NCBI RefSeq assembly: GCF_029714305.1
Contig: NZ_CP121647.1
Span: 3,368,501-3,432,500, forward strand
Source: Bradyrhizobium sp. CB3481
GTDB taxonomy: Bacteria > Pseudomonadota > Alphaproteobacteria > Rhizobiales > Xanthobacteraceae
Direction: 5' to 3'
DNA length: 64,000 bases
The translations under genes and the position numbers were made by a program. Shown one piece after another: positions 29,856-38,877 of the stretch (within the stretch, counting starts at the first letter, position 1; each line of letters opens with the position of its first letter). The notes under the pieces were generated by a model that had not been told where the DNA came from, ran no database searches, and was given only the letters and a program-made list of their open reading frames with translations.

Positions 29856-30254
29856 ATGTCAACGCACGATCCAATCTCCGATCTGATCACCCGCATCCGC
29901 AACGCGCAGATGCGCTCGAAGTCCAAGGTCTCCAGCCCGGGCTCGAAGATGCGCGCCAGCGTGCTCGAGGTGCTGAAGAGCGAAGGCTATATTCGCGGCT
30001 ATGCCAGCGTCGAGCACGCTTCGGGCCGCAGCGAGCTCGAGATCGAGCTGAAGTATTTCGACGGCGAGCCGGTCATCCGCGAGATCGAGCGGGTGTCCAA
30101 GCCGGGCCGCCGGGTTTACGCCTCGGTGAAGAACCTGCCGCGGGTGAACAACGGTCTCGGCATTTCGGTGTTGTCGACGCCGAAGGGAATCATGGCTGAC
30201 CACGACGCGCGCGACGCGAATGTGGGCGGCGAAGTTCTCTTCACGGTGTTCTGA
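29856..30254 (+). CDS. rpsH: 30S ribosomal protein S8
   Basis: Central-domain 16S rRNA-binding protein, in E. coli the repressor of the spc operon. The 132-residue product contains [19 protein letters not shown] and the C-terminal [20 protein letters not shown] block, followed by [16 protein letters not shown] lies just upstream. rplF follows after 16 bases. Confidence 0.98.
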   Translation: MSTHDPISDLITRIRNAQMRSKSKVSSPGSKMRASVLEVLKSEGYIRGYASVEHASGRSELEIELKYFDGEPVIREIERVSKPGRRVYASVKNLPRVNNGLGISVLSTPKGIMADHDARDANVGGEVLFTVF

Positions 30255-30270
30255 GGAAGGATTTTTAGCC

Positions 30271-30804
30271 ATGTCACGTGTTGGCAAGCGGCCTGTGGCG
30301 ATCCCGTCCGGTGTGACGGCGACCGTCGAAGGGCAGACCGTCAAGGTGAAGGGCCCGAAGGGCCAGCTTCAGTTCGTCGTGCATGACGACGTCGAGGTGA
30401 AGTTCGAGAGCGGTGCGGTCAAGGTCGCGCCGAAGTTCAAGACCAACCGCGCCCAGGCCATGTACGGCACCGCGCGCGCCCAGGTCGCGAACCTCGTCGA
30501 GGGCGTCACCAAGGGTTTTGAGAAGAAGCTCGAGATCACCGGCGTCGGCTACCGCGCTGCGATGCAGGGCAAGAATCTGCAGCTTGCGCTCGGCTACAGC
30601 CACGACGTCGTCTACGCGATCCCGGAAGGCATCACCATCGCGGTGCCGAAGCCGACGGAGATCACGATCACGGGCACCGATTCCCAGCGCGTCGGGCAGG
30701 TTGCCGCCGAGATCCGCGCCTACCGTCCGCCGGAGCCCTACAAGGGCAAGGGCGTGAAGTACGCCAACGAATTCATCTTCCGCAAGGAAGGCAAGAAGAA
30801 GTAA
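30271..30804 (+). CDS. rplF: 50S ribosomal protein L6
   Basis: Sits beside the sarcin-ricin loop and the factor-binding site. The 177-residue product begins [20 protein letters not shown] and ends with [20 protein letters not shown] and a Lys tail, with the duplicated domain fold typical of L6. The ATG at 30271 is chosen; the frame extends upstream into rpsH but does not match the family. Confidence 0.98.
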   Translation: MSRVGKRPVAIPSGVTATVEGQTVKVKGPKGQLQFVVHDDVEVKFESGAVKVAPKFKTNRAQAMYGTARAQVANLVEGVTKGFEKKLEITGVGYRAAMQGKNLQLALGYSHDVVYAIPEGITIAVPKPTEITITGTDSQRVGQVAAEIRAYRPPEPYKGKGVKYANEFIFRKEGKKK

Positions 30805-30815
30805 CGGAGCCGGTC

Positions 30816-31175
30816 ATGTCACTGAAGGTCACGAATGCCCGGCGCAAGCAGCGCGTGCGCAACGCGCTGCGCCGGTCCGCCAATGGACGCCCGCGTCTGT
30901 CGGTGTTCCGTTCGTCGAAGCACATCTACGCCCAGGTCATCGACGACCTGAAGGGCGAAACGCTGGCTTCCGCCTCGTCGCTGGAAAAGACCATGCGCGA
31001 GAGCGGCAACACGGGCGCCAACATCGATGCGGCCAAGGCCGTCGGCAAGCTGCTGGCGGAACGCGCCGTGAAGAACGGCGTCAAGGAAGTGATTTTCGAT
31101 CGCGGTCAGTATCTCTATCACGGGCGCGTCAAGGCGCTTGCCGATGCGGCCCGCGAGAGCGGATTGAGCTTCTAA
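30816..31175 (+). CDS. rplR: 50S ribosomal protein L18
   Basis: Binds 5S rRNA with L5. The 119-residue product contains [38 protein letters not shown] and the end [20 protein letters not shown]. The basic N-terminus ([15 protein letters not shown]) contacts RNA. Confidence 0.98.
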   Translation: MSLKVTNARRKQRVRNALRRSANGRPRLSVFRSSKHIYAQVIDDLKGETLASASSLEKTMRESGNTGANIDAAKAVGKLLAERAVKNGVKEVIFDRGQYLYHGRVKALADAARESGLSF

Positions 31176-31232
31176 CGGTTTTGGACATTTACGAGGACAG
31201 GGGCTTTCTTCCCCTAAAGATTGGAAAACACC

Positions 31233-31808
31233 ATGGCAGGTGAACGCGAACGCGGCGGACGCGAACGGAGCAGGGATCGCGAGGAGCGCGACAGCGAGTT
31301 CGTCGACAAGCTCGTCCACATCAATCGCGTGGCGAAGGTCGTCAAGGGCGGCAAGCGCTTCGGCTTTGCGGCGCTGGTCGTGATCGGCGACCAGAAGGGC
31401 CGGGTCGGTTTCGGCCACGGCAAGGCGCGCGAAGTGCCCGAGGCGATCCGCAAGGCGACCGAATCGGCGAAGCGCAACCTGACGCGAGTGGCGTTGCGCG
31501 AAGGCCGTACGCTGCATCACGACATCGCCGGCCGCCACGGCGCCGGCCGCGTCTATCTGCGCGCCGCTCCGGCCGGTACCGGCATCATCGCTGGCGGCCC
31601 GATGCGCGCGGTGTTCGAAACGCTCGGCATCCAGGATGTGGTGGCGAAGTCGATCGGCTCGTCGAATCCCTACAACATGGTTCGCGCGACCTTCGACGCG
31701 CTGAAGCATCAGGATTCGCCGCGTTCGGTGGCGGCGCGCCGCAATATCAAGGTGTCCACGCTGCAGTCGCGCCGCGTCGGCGGCGACGCTGAAGCGGTGG
31801 CTGAATAA
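31233..31808 (+). CDS. rpsE: 30S ribosomal protein S5
   Basis: Fidelity protein at the mRNA entry site, altered in some spectinomycin-resistant and ram mutants. The 191-residue product has the double-stranded RNA-binding-like domain with [20 protein letters not shown], the loop [20 protein letters not shown], and [20 protein letters not shown]. The N-terminal 20 residues are an Arg/Glu-rich extension. The ATG at 31233 is preferred to the TTG at 31221. The 57-base spacer upstream holds no obvious signal. Confidence 0.98.
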   Translation: MAGERERGGRERSRDREERDSEFVDKLVHINRVAKVVKGGKRFGFAALVVIGDQKGRVGFGHGKAREVPEAIRKATESAKRNLTRVALREGRTLHHDIAGRHGAGRVYLRAAPAGTGIIAGGPMRAVFETLGIQDVVAKSIGSSNPYNMVRATFDALKHQDSPRSVAARRNIKVSTLQSRRVGGDAEAVAE

Positions 31809-31843
31809 CCGGCGCTTCCAAAGCGCTTTTTGGAGTTAAGACG

Positions 31844-32038
31844 ATGGCCAAGGCCGCAAAGACGATCAAGGTCGAGCAGACCGGCAGCGCGATCCGCCGC
31901 CACCACTCGCAGCGTTCCACGCTGATCGGCCTCAAGCTCAACAAGATCGGCCGTGTTGCCGAGCTTCCGGATACGCCGGAAGTTCGCGGCATGATCACCA
32001 AGGTCCAGCATCTCGTCCGCGTGGTCGGCGAGAAGTAA
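31844..32038 (+). CDS. rpmD: 50S ribosomal protein L30
   Basis: Small large-subunit protein, 64 residues. [20 protein letters not shown] and [20 protein letters not shown] match the L30 fold; the end [15 protein letters not shown] is typical. An 81-base spacer with a palindromic repeat separates it from rplO. Confidence 0.97.
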   Translation: MAKAAKTIKVEQTGSAIRRHHSQRSTLIGLKLNKIGRVAELPDTPEVRGMITKVQHLVRVVGEK

Positions 32039-32050
32039 GTCAGACAGAGA

Positions 32051-32099
32051 GGGCATGATCCCGAACAGCGGGGACCGGGTTCCGGTCAAGATCATGCTC
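32051..32099. repeat. GCATGATC...GATCATGC palindromic repeat
   Basis: Perfect arms gcatgatc (32053-32060) and gatcatgc (32090-32097) around about 29 bases that contain an accgggttccggt-type core. Sequences of this design, ending in the GATCATGCTC word, are a common intergenic repeat in Bradyrhizobium and relatives. It lies between rpmD and rplO inside the spc cluster. Confidence 0.8.
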
Positions 32100-32119
32100 A
32101 AAGGATAAGGACGCTAACG

Positions 32120-32605
32120 ATGAAGCTCAGCGATATCGCCGACAATCCGGGCTCGCGCAAGAAGCGCATGCGCGTCGGCCGCGGCATCGGTTCCGGCAAG
32201 GGCAAGCAGTCCGGCCGCGGCGGCAAGGGCCAGACCGCGCGTTCGGGCGTGCGCATCAAGGGTTTTGAGGGCGGCCAGATGCCGATGCATCGCCGCCTGC
32301 CGAAGCGCGGCTTTAACAACATCTTCCGGCTCGAATTCGCCGAGATCAATCTCGATCGCCTGCAGGACGCGATCGACGCCAAGCTGATCGACACCAAGGA
32401 AACCGTGACCGCCGAATCGCTGGTCAAGGCCGGCGTGATCCGCCGCGCCAAGGACGGCGTGCGGCTGCTCGGCCGCGGCGAACTCAAGGCCAAGCTCGCG
32501 ATCGAGGTGTACGGCGCCTCGAAGTCCGCGGTTGCGGCGGTCGAGAAGGCCGGCGGCACGGTGAAGATCCTGGCCCCGGCCAAGGAAGAAGGCGAGGCGG
32601 CGTAA
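32120..32605 (+). CDS. rplO: 50S ribosomal protein L15
   Basis: Late-assembly protein of the large subunit. The 161-residue product begins [20 protein letters not shown] and carries the Gly/Lys/Arg-rich stretch [38 protein letters not shown] and the C-terminal globular part. secY follows after 146 bases. Confidence 0.98.
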   Translation: MKLSDIADNPGSRKKRMRVGRGIGSGKGKQSGRGGKGQTARSGVRIKGFEGGQMPMHRRLPKRGFNNIFRLEFAEINLDRLQDAIDAKLIDTKETVTAESLVKAGVIRRAKDGVRLLGRGELKAKLAIEVYGASKSAVAAVEKAGGTVKILAPAKEEGEAA

Positions 32606-32751
32606 CATCTGCGTCATTGCCCGCAAATGGGCAGACGATCCGCACCGCGGAATGATGGACTTATCGAAGCCGAGCACCAAATAATGTCCGGCGTCTGCCG
32701 ATGGCCCCGGAGCGGGCCTCGGCCTCGGAGGCGACGGGAGAAAGCCTGAAC

Positions 32752-34083
32752 ATGGTCTCAGCAGCAGAACAACTTGCCGCCAACCTCAATTTCGGCGCTC
32801 TGGCGAAGGCCGACGAACTGAAGAAGCGCATCTGGTTTACGCTGGGTGCGCTGCTTGTTTATCGGCTGGGCACCTATATCCCGCTGCCCGGCATCGATCC
32901 CGCGATCTGGGAACAGGTGTTCAAGTCGCAGGCCGGCGGTATTCTCGGCATGTTCAACATGTTCGCCGGCGGTGGCATCCACCGCATGGCGATCTTTGCG
33001 CTGAACATCATGCCGTACATCTCGGCATCGATCATCATCCAGCTCCTCACCACGGTTTCGCCGCAACTCGAAGCGCTGAAGAAGGAAGGCGAGGCCGGCC
33101 GCAAGACGCTGAACCAGTACACGCGCTATTTGACGGTGATCCTCGCCGCGTTTCAGTCCTACGGCATCGCCGTCGGCCTGCAGGGCGCCGGCAACGTGGT
33201 CAGCGACCCCGGCATCTTCTTCCTGCTCTCCACCACGATCACGCTGACCGGCGGCACCATGTTCCTGATGTGGCTCGGCGAGCAGATCACCTCGCGCGGC
33301 ATCGGCAACGGCATCTCGCTGATCATCTTGGCCGGCATCGTGGCCGAATTGCCCTCGGCGCTCGCCAACATGCTGGAACTGGGCCGCCAGGGCGCGCTGT
33401 CGACCGGCCTGATCCTGATCGTCATCGTGATGGCGGTCGCCGTGATCGCCTTCATCGTGTTCATGGAGCGCGCGCAGCGCCGGCTCTTGATCCAGTATCC
33501 GAAGCGCCAGGTCGGCAACAAGATGTTCGAGGGCCAGTCCTCGCATCTGCCGCTCAAGCTCAACACCTCGGGCGTGATTCCGCCGATCTTCGCCTCGTCG
33601 CTGCTGCTGCTGCCGGCGACGGTCGCGAACTTCAACGCCGGCAAGGGACCGGAATGGTTCCAGTGGCTCAACACGCAGCTCAGCCACGGTCGCCCGCTGT
33701 TCCTGTTCCTTTATCTGGCGCTGATCGTGTTCTTCGCCTTCTTCTATACGGCGATCGTATTCAACCCGACCGAGACCGCCGACAATCTGAAGAAGCATGG
33801 TGGCTTCATTCCCGGCATCCGCCCGGGCGAGCGCACCGCCGAATATATCGACTACGTGCTGTCCCGCGTCACCGTGCTCGGTGCGATCTATCTTGCGATC
33901 GTCTGTCTGATTCCCGAGATCCTGATTTCCTATGCGTCGGTGCCGTTCTATTTCGGCGGCACCTCGCTTCTGATCGTCGTCAGCGTGACCATGGATACGG
34001 TGGCGCAGGTGCAGGGTTATCTGCTCGCCCATCAGTATGAAGGGCTGATCAGGAAGTCCAAGCTGCGGGGCCGTCGCCGCTGA
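32752..34083 (+). CDS. secY: Preprotein translocase subunit SecY
   Basis: Forms the protein-conducting channel of the Sec translocon with SecE and SecG. The 443-residue product has about ten hydrophobic segments; GTYIPLPGIDP marks the plug region after helix 1, and ALNIMPYISASIIIQLL and GGTSLLIVVSVTMDTVAQV are conserved helices 2 and 10. The ATG at 32752 follows GGGAGAAAG; the frame is open from 32701 but MVSAAEQLAANLNFG is the family start. Adk follows after 76 bases. Confidence 0.98.
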   Translation: MVSAAEQLAANLNFGALAKADELKKRIWFTLGALLVYRLGTYIPLPGIDPAIWEQVFKSQAGGILGMFNMFAGGGIHRMAIFALNIMPYISASIIIQLLTTVSPQLEALKKEGEAGRKTLNQYTRYLTVILAAFQSYGIAVGLQGAGNVVSDPGIFFLLSTTITLTGGTMFLMWLGEQITSRGIGNGISLIILAGIVAELPSALANMLELGRQGALSTGLILIVIVMAVAVIAFIVFMERAQRRLLIQYPKRQVGNKMFEGQSSHLPLKLNTSGVIPPIFASSLLLLPATVANFNAGKGPEWFQWLNTQLSHGRPLFLFLYLALIVFFAFFYTAIVFNPTETADNLKKHGGFIPGIRPGERTAEYIDYVLSRVTVLGAIYLAIVCLIPEILISYASVPFYFGGTSLLIVVSVTMDTVAQVQGYLLAHQYEGLIRKSKLRGRRR

Positions 34084-34159
34084 TCAGCGGCCACGCATGG
34101 TCTGAAATTTCAATAAAGGTGTGCGGGGTTTCGCTCACCAAGCCGGGGGGCGAATAGTC

Positions 34160-35005
34160 ATGAGATTGATCCTTTTGGGGCCGCCGGGGTCGGGGAAGGG
34201 TACCCAGGCGCAGCGGCTGGTGCATCGCTACGGGATCGTGCAGCTCTCGACCGGCGAGATGCTGCGCGCGGCGGTAGCCGCCGAGACGCCGGTCGGGCTG
34301 AAGGCCAAGGACCTTATGGCCAATGGCCAGCTGGTGCCTGATGAGATCGTGGTCGGAATCATTTCCGACCGCATCGACCAGCCCGATGCCGCCAAAGGTT
34401 TTGTTCTTGACGGCTTCCCGCGGACGGTGCCGCAGGCCGAGGCACTCGATGAACTCCTGAAGAAGAAGCATCTGCGCCTCGACGCGGTGGTCGAGCTGCG
34501 CGTCAACGAGAGCGCGCTGCTGCAGCGCGTCGAAACCCGCGTCGCCGAGATGCGCGCGCGCGGCGAGGAGGTCCGTGTTGACGACACGCCGGAAGTGCTG
34601 ACCAAGCGATTGGCCGCCTACCGGTCGCAGACCGAGCCGCTGATCCACTACTATTCGGAGCGGCGCAAGCTCGCCACCGTCGACGGCATGATGTCCATCG
34701 AGCAGGTGACCCGCGAGGTTAACCGGATCCTGTCCGCCGTCGGTGCGCTGGAACCCAAGGCGGCGCCGGCCCGGAAGGCCAAGGGAGCCGCCAGGAAGAG
34801 CGCCAAGCCAGCCGCTAGATTGGCGGCCAAACCAGCCAAAAAGGCCCGTAAGGTCGCCAAAACGGCCTCGAAGGGGGGCAAGAAAGCCGGCCGGAAGGCT
34901 GCTGCGGCGGTCAAGGGGCGGGGAGCTGGCAAGGCCAGGAAGGCGGCCAAAAGGGCTGTCCCGAAGGCGGCCAAGAAAGTCACGAAAAAGCGAGCTAAAC
35001 GCTAG
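34160..35005 (+). CDS. adk: Adenylate kinase with histone H1-like C-terminal tail
   Basis: Catalyses ATP + AMP to 2 ADP. The catalytic part (1 to about 197) has the P-loop GPPGSGKGT at 8-16, the AMP segment STGEMLRA, the DGFPRT motif at 84-89 and a short LID without zinc ligands. From residue 200 to 281 follows a tail of 82 residues with 24 Lys, 10 Arg, many Ala and no Asp or Glu, in the AxKKA style of histone H1/AlgP-like proteins. The frame is continuous, so this is not a frameshift. Family length is about 190-215. The tail could bind nucleic acid or ribosomal RNA; that is inference. Start at 34160 follows a run of Gs. Confidence 0.95.
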   Translation: MRLILLGPPGSGKGTQAQRLVHRYGIVQLSTGEMLRAAVAAETPVGLKAKDLMANGQLVPDEIVVGIISDRIDQPDAAKGFVLDGFPRTVPQAEALDELLKKKHLRLDAVVELRVNESALLQRVETRVAEMRARGEEVRVDDTPEVLTKRLAAYRSQTEPLIHYYSERRKLATVDGMMSIEQVTREVNRILSAVGALEPKAAPARKAKGAARKSAKPAARLAAKPAKKARKVAKTASKGGKKAGRKAAAAVKGRGAGKARKAAKRAVPKAAKKVTKKRAKR

Positions 35006-35211
35006 AATCGGTTGACGAAACCCGTTTGAATCCCTTAATAAGCCCCGCATCCAGATCGGATAGTTTTCAGACGATGCCGGGCCCCGGGAAACCAAGGGGT
35101 TAGGGCGTCGTGTTCGCGTTTGTGGACACCTGCCCGAGCGAAGCAAGACAAGGCGCGCGAGCGTCTTAACCGAAATGTCCGGCCCGGTGGCCGGCGACAG
35201 GAGAGAATTCC

Positions 35212-35580
35212 GTGGCCCGTATTGCCGGCGTCAATATCCCGACCAACAAGCGCGTCCTGATCGCGCTCCAGTACATCCATGGCATCGGCCAGAAGAACGC
35301 CGCCGACATCATGGATAAGGTGAAGATCCCGCTGGATCGTCGTGTCAGCCAGCTGAGCGACCAGGAAGTCCTGCAAATCCGCGAAGTGATCGACCGCGAT
35401 TATCTCGTCGAAGGCGACCTTCGCCGTGAGACCGGCATCAACATCAAGCGCCTGATGGACCTCGGCTGCTATCGCGGCTTGCGTCATCGCCGCGGCCTGC
35501 CGGTGCGCGGCCAGCGCACCCACACCAATGCGCGCACGCGCAAGGGCCCGGCCAAGGCGATCGCCGGCAAGAAGAAGTAA
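35212..35580 (+). CDS. rpsM: 30S ribosomal protein S13
   Basis: Head protein forming intersubunit bridges. The 122-residue product starts with GTG at 35212 ([20 protein letters not shown]) after AGGAGAG, and contains TYIHGIG-like [10 protein letters not shown], then [26 protein letters not shown], the basic tail that reaches the A/P sites. First gene of the alpha group. A 16-base hairpin (35179-35194) lies directly upstream of the ribosome site and could affect initiation. Confidence 0.98.
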   Translation: MARIAGVNIPTNKRVLIALQYIHGIGQKNAADIMDKVKIPLDRRVSQLSDQEVLQIREVIDRDYLVEGDLRRETGINIKRLMDLGCYRGLRHRRGLPVRGQRTHTNARTRKGPAKAIAGKKK

Positions 35581-35584
35581 GTTT

Positions 35585-35653
35585 CGCGAATAGCGAAATA
35601 GGGAGTGGCGAATAGTTCTGTTCGCTACTGGCCATTCGCCACTCGCTTTTTTT
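35585..35653 (+). repeat. Palindromic element with terminator-like hairpin between rpsM and rpsK
   Basis: Shares the GCGAATAGCGAAATAGGGAG-type words with the element at 22917. Arms gagtggcgaat (35603-35613) and attcgccactc (35634-35644) are perfectly complementary over 11 bases, and seven Ts follow at 35647-35653. By shape this could act as a partial terminator inside the alpha operon. Confidence 0.75.
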
Positions 35654-35709
35654 CGGTGTAGCCGCTGGCAGTACGGCGGCGTTTGAGATCACAGGAAGGT
35701 TTTAGGATA

Positions 35710-36099
35710 ATGGGCAAGGAAGCCACCCGCGTACGCCGCCGCGAACGCAAGAACATCGCCTCCGGCATCGCGCACGTGAATTCGTCGTTCAACAACACGA
35801 CCATCACCATCACCGACGCGCAGGGCAACACCATCGCCTGGTCGTCGGCCGGCACGATGGGCTTCAAGGGCTCGCGCAAGTCGACCCCCTATGCCGCACA
35901 GGTCGCGGCGGAAGACGTTTCCAAGAAGGCGCAGGAACACGGCATGCGCACGCTGGAAGTGGAAGTTGCCGGCCCCGGTTCGGGCCGCGAATCGGCGCTT
36001 CGCGCGCTGCAGGCTGCGGGCTTCACCGTGACGTCGATCCGCGACGTCACCACGATCCCGCACAATGGTTGCCGTCCGCGCAAGCGCCGGCGGGTTTGA
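35710..36099 (+). CDS. rpsK: 30S ribosomal protein S11
   Basis: Platform protein that binds the 3' region of 16S rRNA. The 129-residue product contains [19 protein letters not shown], the conserved core [14 protein letters not shown], and the end [15 protein letters not shown]. Start at 35710 ([15 protein letters not shown]) after AGGTTTTAGGATA; the open frame back to 35683 is not family-like. A strong terminator-shaped hairpin follows directly. Confidence 0.98.
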   Translation: MGKEATRVRRRERKNIASGIAHVNSSFNNTTITITDAQGNTIAWSSAGTMGFKGSRKSTPYAAQVAAEDVSKKAQEHGMRTLEVEVAGPGSGRESALRALQAAGFTVTSIRDVTTIPHNGCRPRKRRRV

Positions 36100-36105
36100 T
36101 GTTCG

Positions 36106-36139
36106 ATTGCGGGCGGTTCTGCCGCCCGCAATTGTTTTT
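36106..36139 (+). terminator. Terminator-like hairpin between rpsK and rpoA
   Basis: Eleven-pair perfect stem attgcgggcgg (36106-36116) with ccgcccgcaat (36122-36132), five-base loop, then TGTTTTT ending at 36139. It has the full intrinsic-terminator shape but precedes rpoA by only 64 bases. A second hairpin (36149-36154 with 36159-36164) follows. It is probably an attenuator or partial terminator rather than an operon end. Confidence 0.8.
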
Positions 36140-36203
36140 GGAATTTTCCGCGGACTGATCCGCGATCTCCAACGCCAGTGATCGGATTACCATCGACTGG
36201 CCC

Positions 36204-37235
36204 ATGGGTGACAAAGTGACGATCCAGAAAAATTGGCAAGAACTGATTCGACCGAACAAGCTGCAGGTGACGGCGGGCTCCGACGCGAGCCGGTTTGCCA
36301 CCGTCGTCGCCGAGCCGCTCGAGCGCGGTTTCGGCCAGACGCTCGGTAACGCGCTGCGCCGCATCCTGCTGTCGTCGCTGCAGGGCGCCGCCGTGCAGTC
36401 GGTGCACATCGACGGCGTGCTGCACGAGTTCTCCTCGATCGCGGGCGTTCGCGAGGATGTCACCGACATCGTGCTCAATATCAAGGACATCTCGATCAAG
36501 ATGCAGGGCGAAGGCCCCAAGCGCATGGTCGTGAAGAAGTCGGGCCCGGGTGTCGTCACCGCCGGCGACATCCAGACCGTCGGCGACATCGTCGTGCTCA
36601 ACCCCGACCTGCAGCTCTGCACGCTGGACGAGGGCGCGGAAATCCGCATGGAGTTCACGGTCGCCGCCGGCAAGGGCTATGTCGCCGCCGAGCGCAACCG
36701 TCCCGAGGACGCGCCGATCGGCCTGATCCCGGTCGACAGCCTGTTCTCGCCCGTGCGCAAGGTCTCCTACAAGGTCGAGAACACCCGCGAGGGCCAGATC
36801 CTCGACTACGACAAGCTGACCATGACGATCGAGACCAACGGCGCGATCACGCCGGAGGACGCGGTGGCCTATGCCGCTCGCATCCTGCAGGATCAGCTCA
36901 ACGTGTTCGTGAACTTCGAAGAGCCGCGCAAGGAAGTCGCGCAGGAGATCATCCCGGATCTCGCCTTCAATCCGGCCTTCCTCAAGAAGGTGGACGAGCT
37001 CGAGCTGTCGGTGCGTTCGGCCAACTGCCTGAAGAACGACAACATCGTCTATATCGGCGACCTCGTGCAGAAGAGCGAAGCGGAAATGCTCCGCACCCCG
37101 AACTTCGGCCGCAAGTCGCTGAACGAGATCAAGGAAGTGCTGGCCCAGATGGGTCTGCATCTTGGCATGGAAGTGCCGGGCTGGCCGCCGGAGAACATCG
37201 ACGAGCTGGCCAAGCGCTTCGAGGATCACTACTGA
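36204..37235 (+). CDS. rpoA: RNA polymerase alpha subunit
   Basis: Dimerises to start RNA polymerase assembly and contacts activators and UP elements. The 343-residue product has the N-terminal domain with [20 protein letters not shown] (the dimer interface) and the C-terminal domain with [20 protein letters not shown], which includes the DNA- and activator-contacting Arg, then [19 protein letters not shown]. The start ATG at 36204 lacks a strong ribosome site. It lies downstream of a terminator-like hairpin, which may set its level relative to the ribosomal proteins. Confidence 0.98.
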   Translation: MGDKVTIQKNWQELIRPNKLQVTAGSDASRFATVVAEPLERGFGQTLGNALRRILLSSLQGAAVQSVHIDGVLHEFSSIAGVREDVTDIVLNIKDISIKMQGEGPKRMVVKKSGPGVVTAGDIQTVGDIVVLNPDLQLCTLDEGAEIRMEFTVAAGKGYVAAERNRPEDAPIGLIPVDSLFSPVRKVSYKVENTREGQILDYDKLTMTIETNGAITPEDAVAYAARILQDQLNVFVNFEEPRKEVAQEIIPDLAFNPAFLKKVDELELSVRSANCLKNDNIVYIGDLVQKSEAEMLRTPNFGRKSLNEIKEVLAQMGLHLGMEVPGWPPENIDELAKRFEDHY

Positions 37236-37241
37236 GTTTTC

Positions 37242-37318
37242 GTCATTCCGGGGCGCGCGAAAGCGCGAACCCGGAATCTCGAGATTCCGGATCGCCGCTT
37301 CGCGACGTCCGGAATGAC
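37242..37318. repeat. GTCATTCCGG palindromic repeat between rpoA and rplQ
   Basis: Outer arms gtcattccgg (37242-37251) and ccggaatgac (37309-37318) are perfectly complementary; the centre contains a perfect 20-base palindrome at 37271-37290. This is the widespread Bradyrhizobium type of repeat that pairs GTCATTCCGG with CCGGAATGAC. It interrupts the spacer before rplQ. Confidence 0.85.
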
Positions 37319-37394
37319 TGGGGCGAACGCAGGAAGCCCACCTGAGAAACTTGTCGCTGAACCACCGCGACAGAATTGAAGAAGGAATAGTCCA

Positions 37395-37814
37395 ATGCGT
37401 CACGGCAAGGTTCACCGCAAGCTCAACCGCACCGCCGAGCATCGCCGCGCGATGTTCGCCAATATGTGCGCCGCGCTGATCAAGCACGAGCAGATCGTCA
37501 CCACGCTGCCCAAGGCCAAGGAGCTCCGCCCGATCGTGGAGAAGCTCGTCACCCTCGGCAAGAAGGGTGGTCTCTCCATGCGCCGCCAGGCGATCTCCGA
37601 GATGCGTGACAAGGACCAGGTCAAGAAGCTGTTCGACACGCTGGCGCCCCGCTACAAGGACCGCCAGGGCGGCTACACCCGCATCATCAAGGCCGGCTTC
37701 CGCTACGGCGACAATGCCCCGATGGCTGTGATCGAGTTCGTCGACCGCGACGTCGACGCCAAGGGCCAGGATTCCGGCCCGGTGCAGGAAAAGGCGGCCG
37801 ACGAAGCGGCGTAA
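37395..37814 (+). CDS. rplQ: 50S ribosomal protein L17
   Basis: Large-subunit protein beside the tunnel exit. The 139-residue product begins [20 protein letters not shown] and contains [19 protein letters not shown] and [20 protein letters not shown], with a short Ala/Glu-rich tail. AAGAAGGAA precedes the ATG. It is the last gene of the alpha group; a strong terminator follows 21 bases after the stop. Confidence 0.98.
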   Translation: MRHGKVHRKLNRTAEHRRAMFANMCAALIKHEQIVTTLPKAKELRPIVEKLVTLGKKGGLSMRRQAISEMRDKDQVKKLFDTLAPRYKDRQGGYTRIIKAGFRYGDNAPMAVIEFVDRDVDAKGQDSGPVQEKAADEAA

Positions 37815-37835
37815 GCCTTTCGGACCGGTTCAGTC

Positions 37836-37863
37836 AAAAGCGGCGCTTCGGCGCCGCTTTTTT
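37836..37863 (+). terminator. Intrinsic terminator after rplQ
   Basis: Stem aaaagcggcgc (37836-37846) with gcgccgctttt (37851-37861), TTCG tetraloop and a run of Ts to 37863. The end of the long ribosomal protein transcript. Confidence 0.93.
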
Positions 37864-37941
37864 GTTGGCTGGCGCACCCCGCGCCGTCATCACTGCGTGA
37901 TGACATAGGAACCGCGCCGGGCCACCAAGCGTTGACGTCCC

Positions 37942-38400
37942 ATGAGTAGAGCTTTCGTCAAGGAAACTGCGGACGTCGAGGATCTGCCTGACCGGCCGAT
38001 CTCCGATCTTCCGAATGACGTCACGGCTGAAGGTCTGGACCGGATCGAGCAGGCGTTGGCCGCTGCCGAGGCGAACCAGGCTGCGGCGCAATCCGCCGGT
38101 GATAGCGCGGCCTTGGCCAGCGCGCGCCGCGATCTCCGCTACTGGAGTGCGCGCCGCGCCACCGCGAAGGTCGCCCCTGAACCCGCGGACAATTCGGTCG
38201 TGCGGCTCGGCCACACCGTCACCATCGTGCGCGAGGATGACCGCCGGCAGACCTTCCGTATTGTCGGGGAAGACGAAGCGGATCCCGCGCACGGCACGAT
38301 CTCGCACGCCGCGCCGCTGGCGCGCGCGCTGTTCGGCAAGGCGATCGGCGATGTCGTCGCCATCGCCGGAGGCGAGGCGGAGATCCTGGAAATCCGGTGA
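37942..38400 (+). CDS. GreA/GreB-family transcript elongation factor-like protein
   Basis: 152 residues. It begins MSRAFVKE as GreB does; residues about 30-75 form a charged helical region (EGLDRIEQALAAAEANQAAA) and the C-terminal part (SVVRLGHTVTIVREDDRRQT, then FRIVGEDEADPAHGTISHAAPLARALFGKAIGD) matches the FKBP-like GreA/GreB C-terminal domain that binds the secondary channel of RNA polymerase. The acidic tip pair of the coiled coil is not obvious, so cleavage activity is uncertain; a Rnk-like regulatory role is the alternative. It lies just past the rplQ terminator with 26 bases to the next start. Confidence 0.85.
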   Translation: MSRAFVKETADVEDLPDRPISDLPNDVTAEGLDRIEQALAAAEANQAAAQSAGDSAALASARRDLRYWSARRATAKVAPEPADNSVVRLGHTVTIVREDDRRQTFRIVGEDEADPAHGTISHAAPLARALFGKAIGDVVAIAGGEAEILEIR

Positions 38401-38426
38401 TCTGCAAAACCATCCGGCGAGTGAAG

Positions 38427-38726
38427 ATGTCAGCCTATGTCATTTCTGAAGTCGGCGAGGTGCGCGACGCGGCAGCATTCGAGGCCTATCGAACCATCGC
38501 GGCGAAAGCGATCGCGGCCTATGGCGGGCGCTATCTGATCCGTGGCGGCGCGGCAAATGTGGTCGAAGGCGTCCCGCCGCCGAAGACTATTATTGTCGTC
38601 GAATTTGCGACGATGAATCGATTGCGCGAATGGTACGCCTCGCCGGAATATGCCGAAGCATTGAAGCTGCGGCAGGATGCGTTCGATCGGCGACTGATCT
38701 TTGTCGAGGGCCTGTCGCCGGCGTGA
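38427..38726 (+). CDS. DUF1330 family protein
   Basis: 99 residues with the DUF1330 dimeric alpha-beta barrel signature: YVISEVGEVRDAAAFEAYRT, GGRYLIRGG, VVEFATMNRLREWYASPEYAEA, LKLRQDAFDRRLIFVEG. Function unknown; relatives are small cytoplasmic dimers resembling EthD/ABM folds. The start at 38427 is chosen over the longer frame from 38397, which would overlap the Gre-like gene by four bases and gives a non-family N-terminus. Confidence 0.9.
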   Translation: MSAYVISEVGEVRDAAAFEAYRTIAAKAIAAYGGRYLIRGGAANVVEGVPPPKTIIVVEFATMNRLREWYASPEYAEALKLRQDAFDRRLIFVEGLSPA

Positions 38727-38877
38727 GGTGAATTGCGGCTGGCGGCTCCGATGCCGTACGGCCAGTGCCATATCGTTGCATATTCAACGCGTTGCGGCGC
38801 CGAATTCTTGCCGGAACAACACGCTGGAAAATCTGTTTCCTCGAAAGCCGCGCTGATGCGGTTTGAGGAGGAACTAG

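Noticed and set aside
34160..35005. Separate AlgP-like gene after a normal adk
   Set aside because: No stop or start separates the parts; the basic tail is in frame with the kinase and is best read as a fusion.
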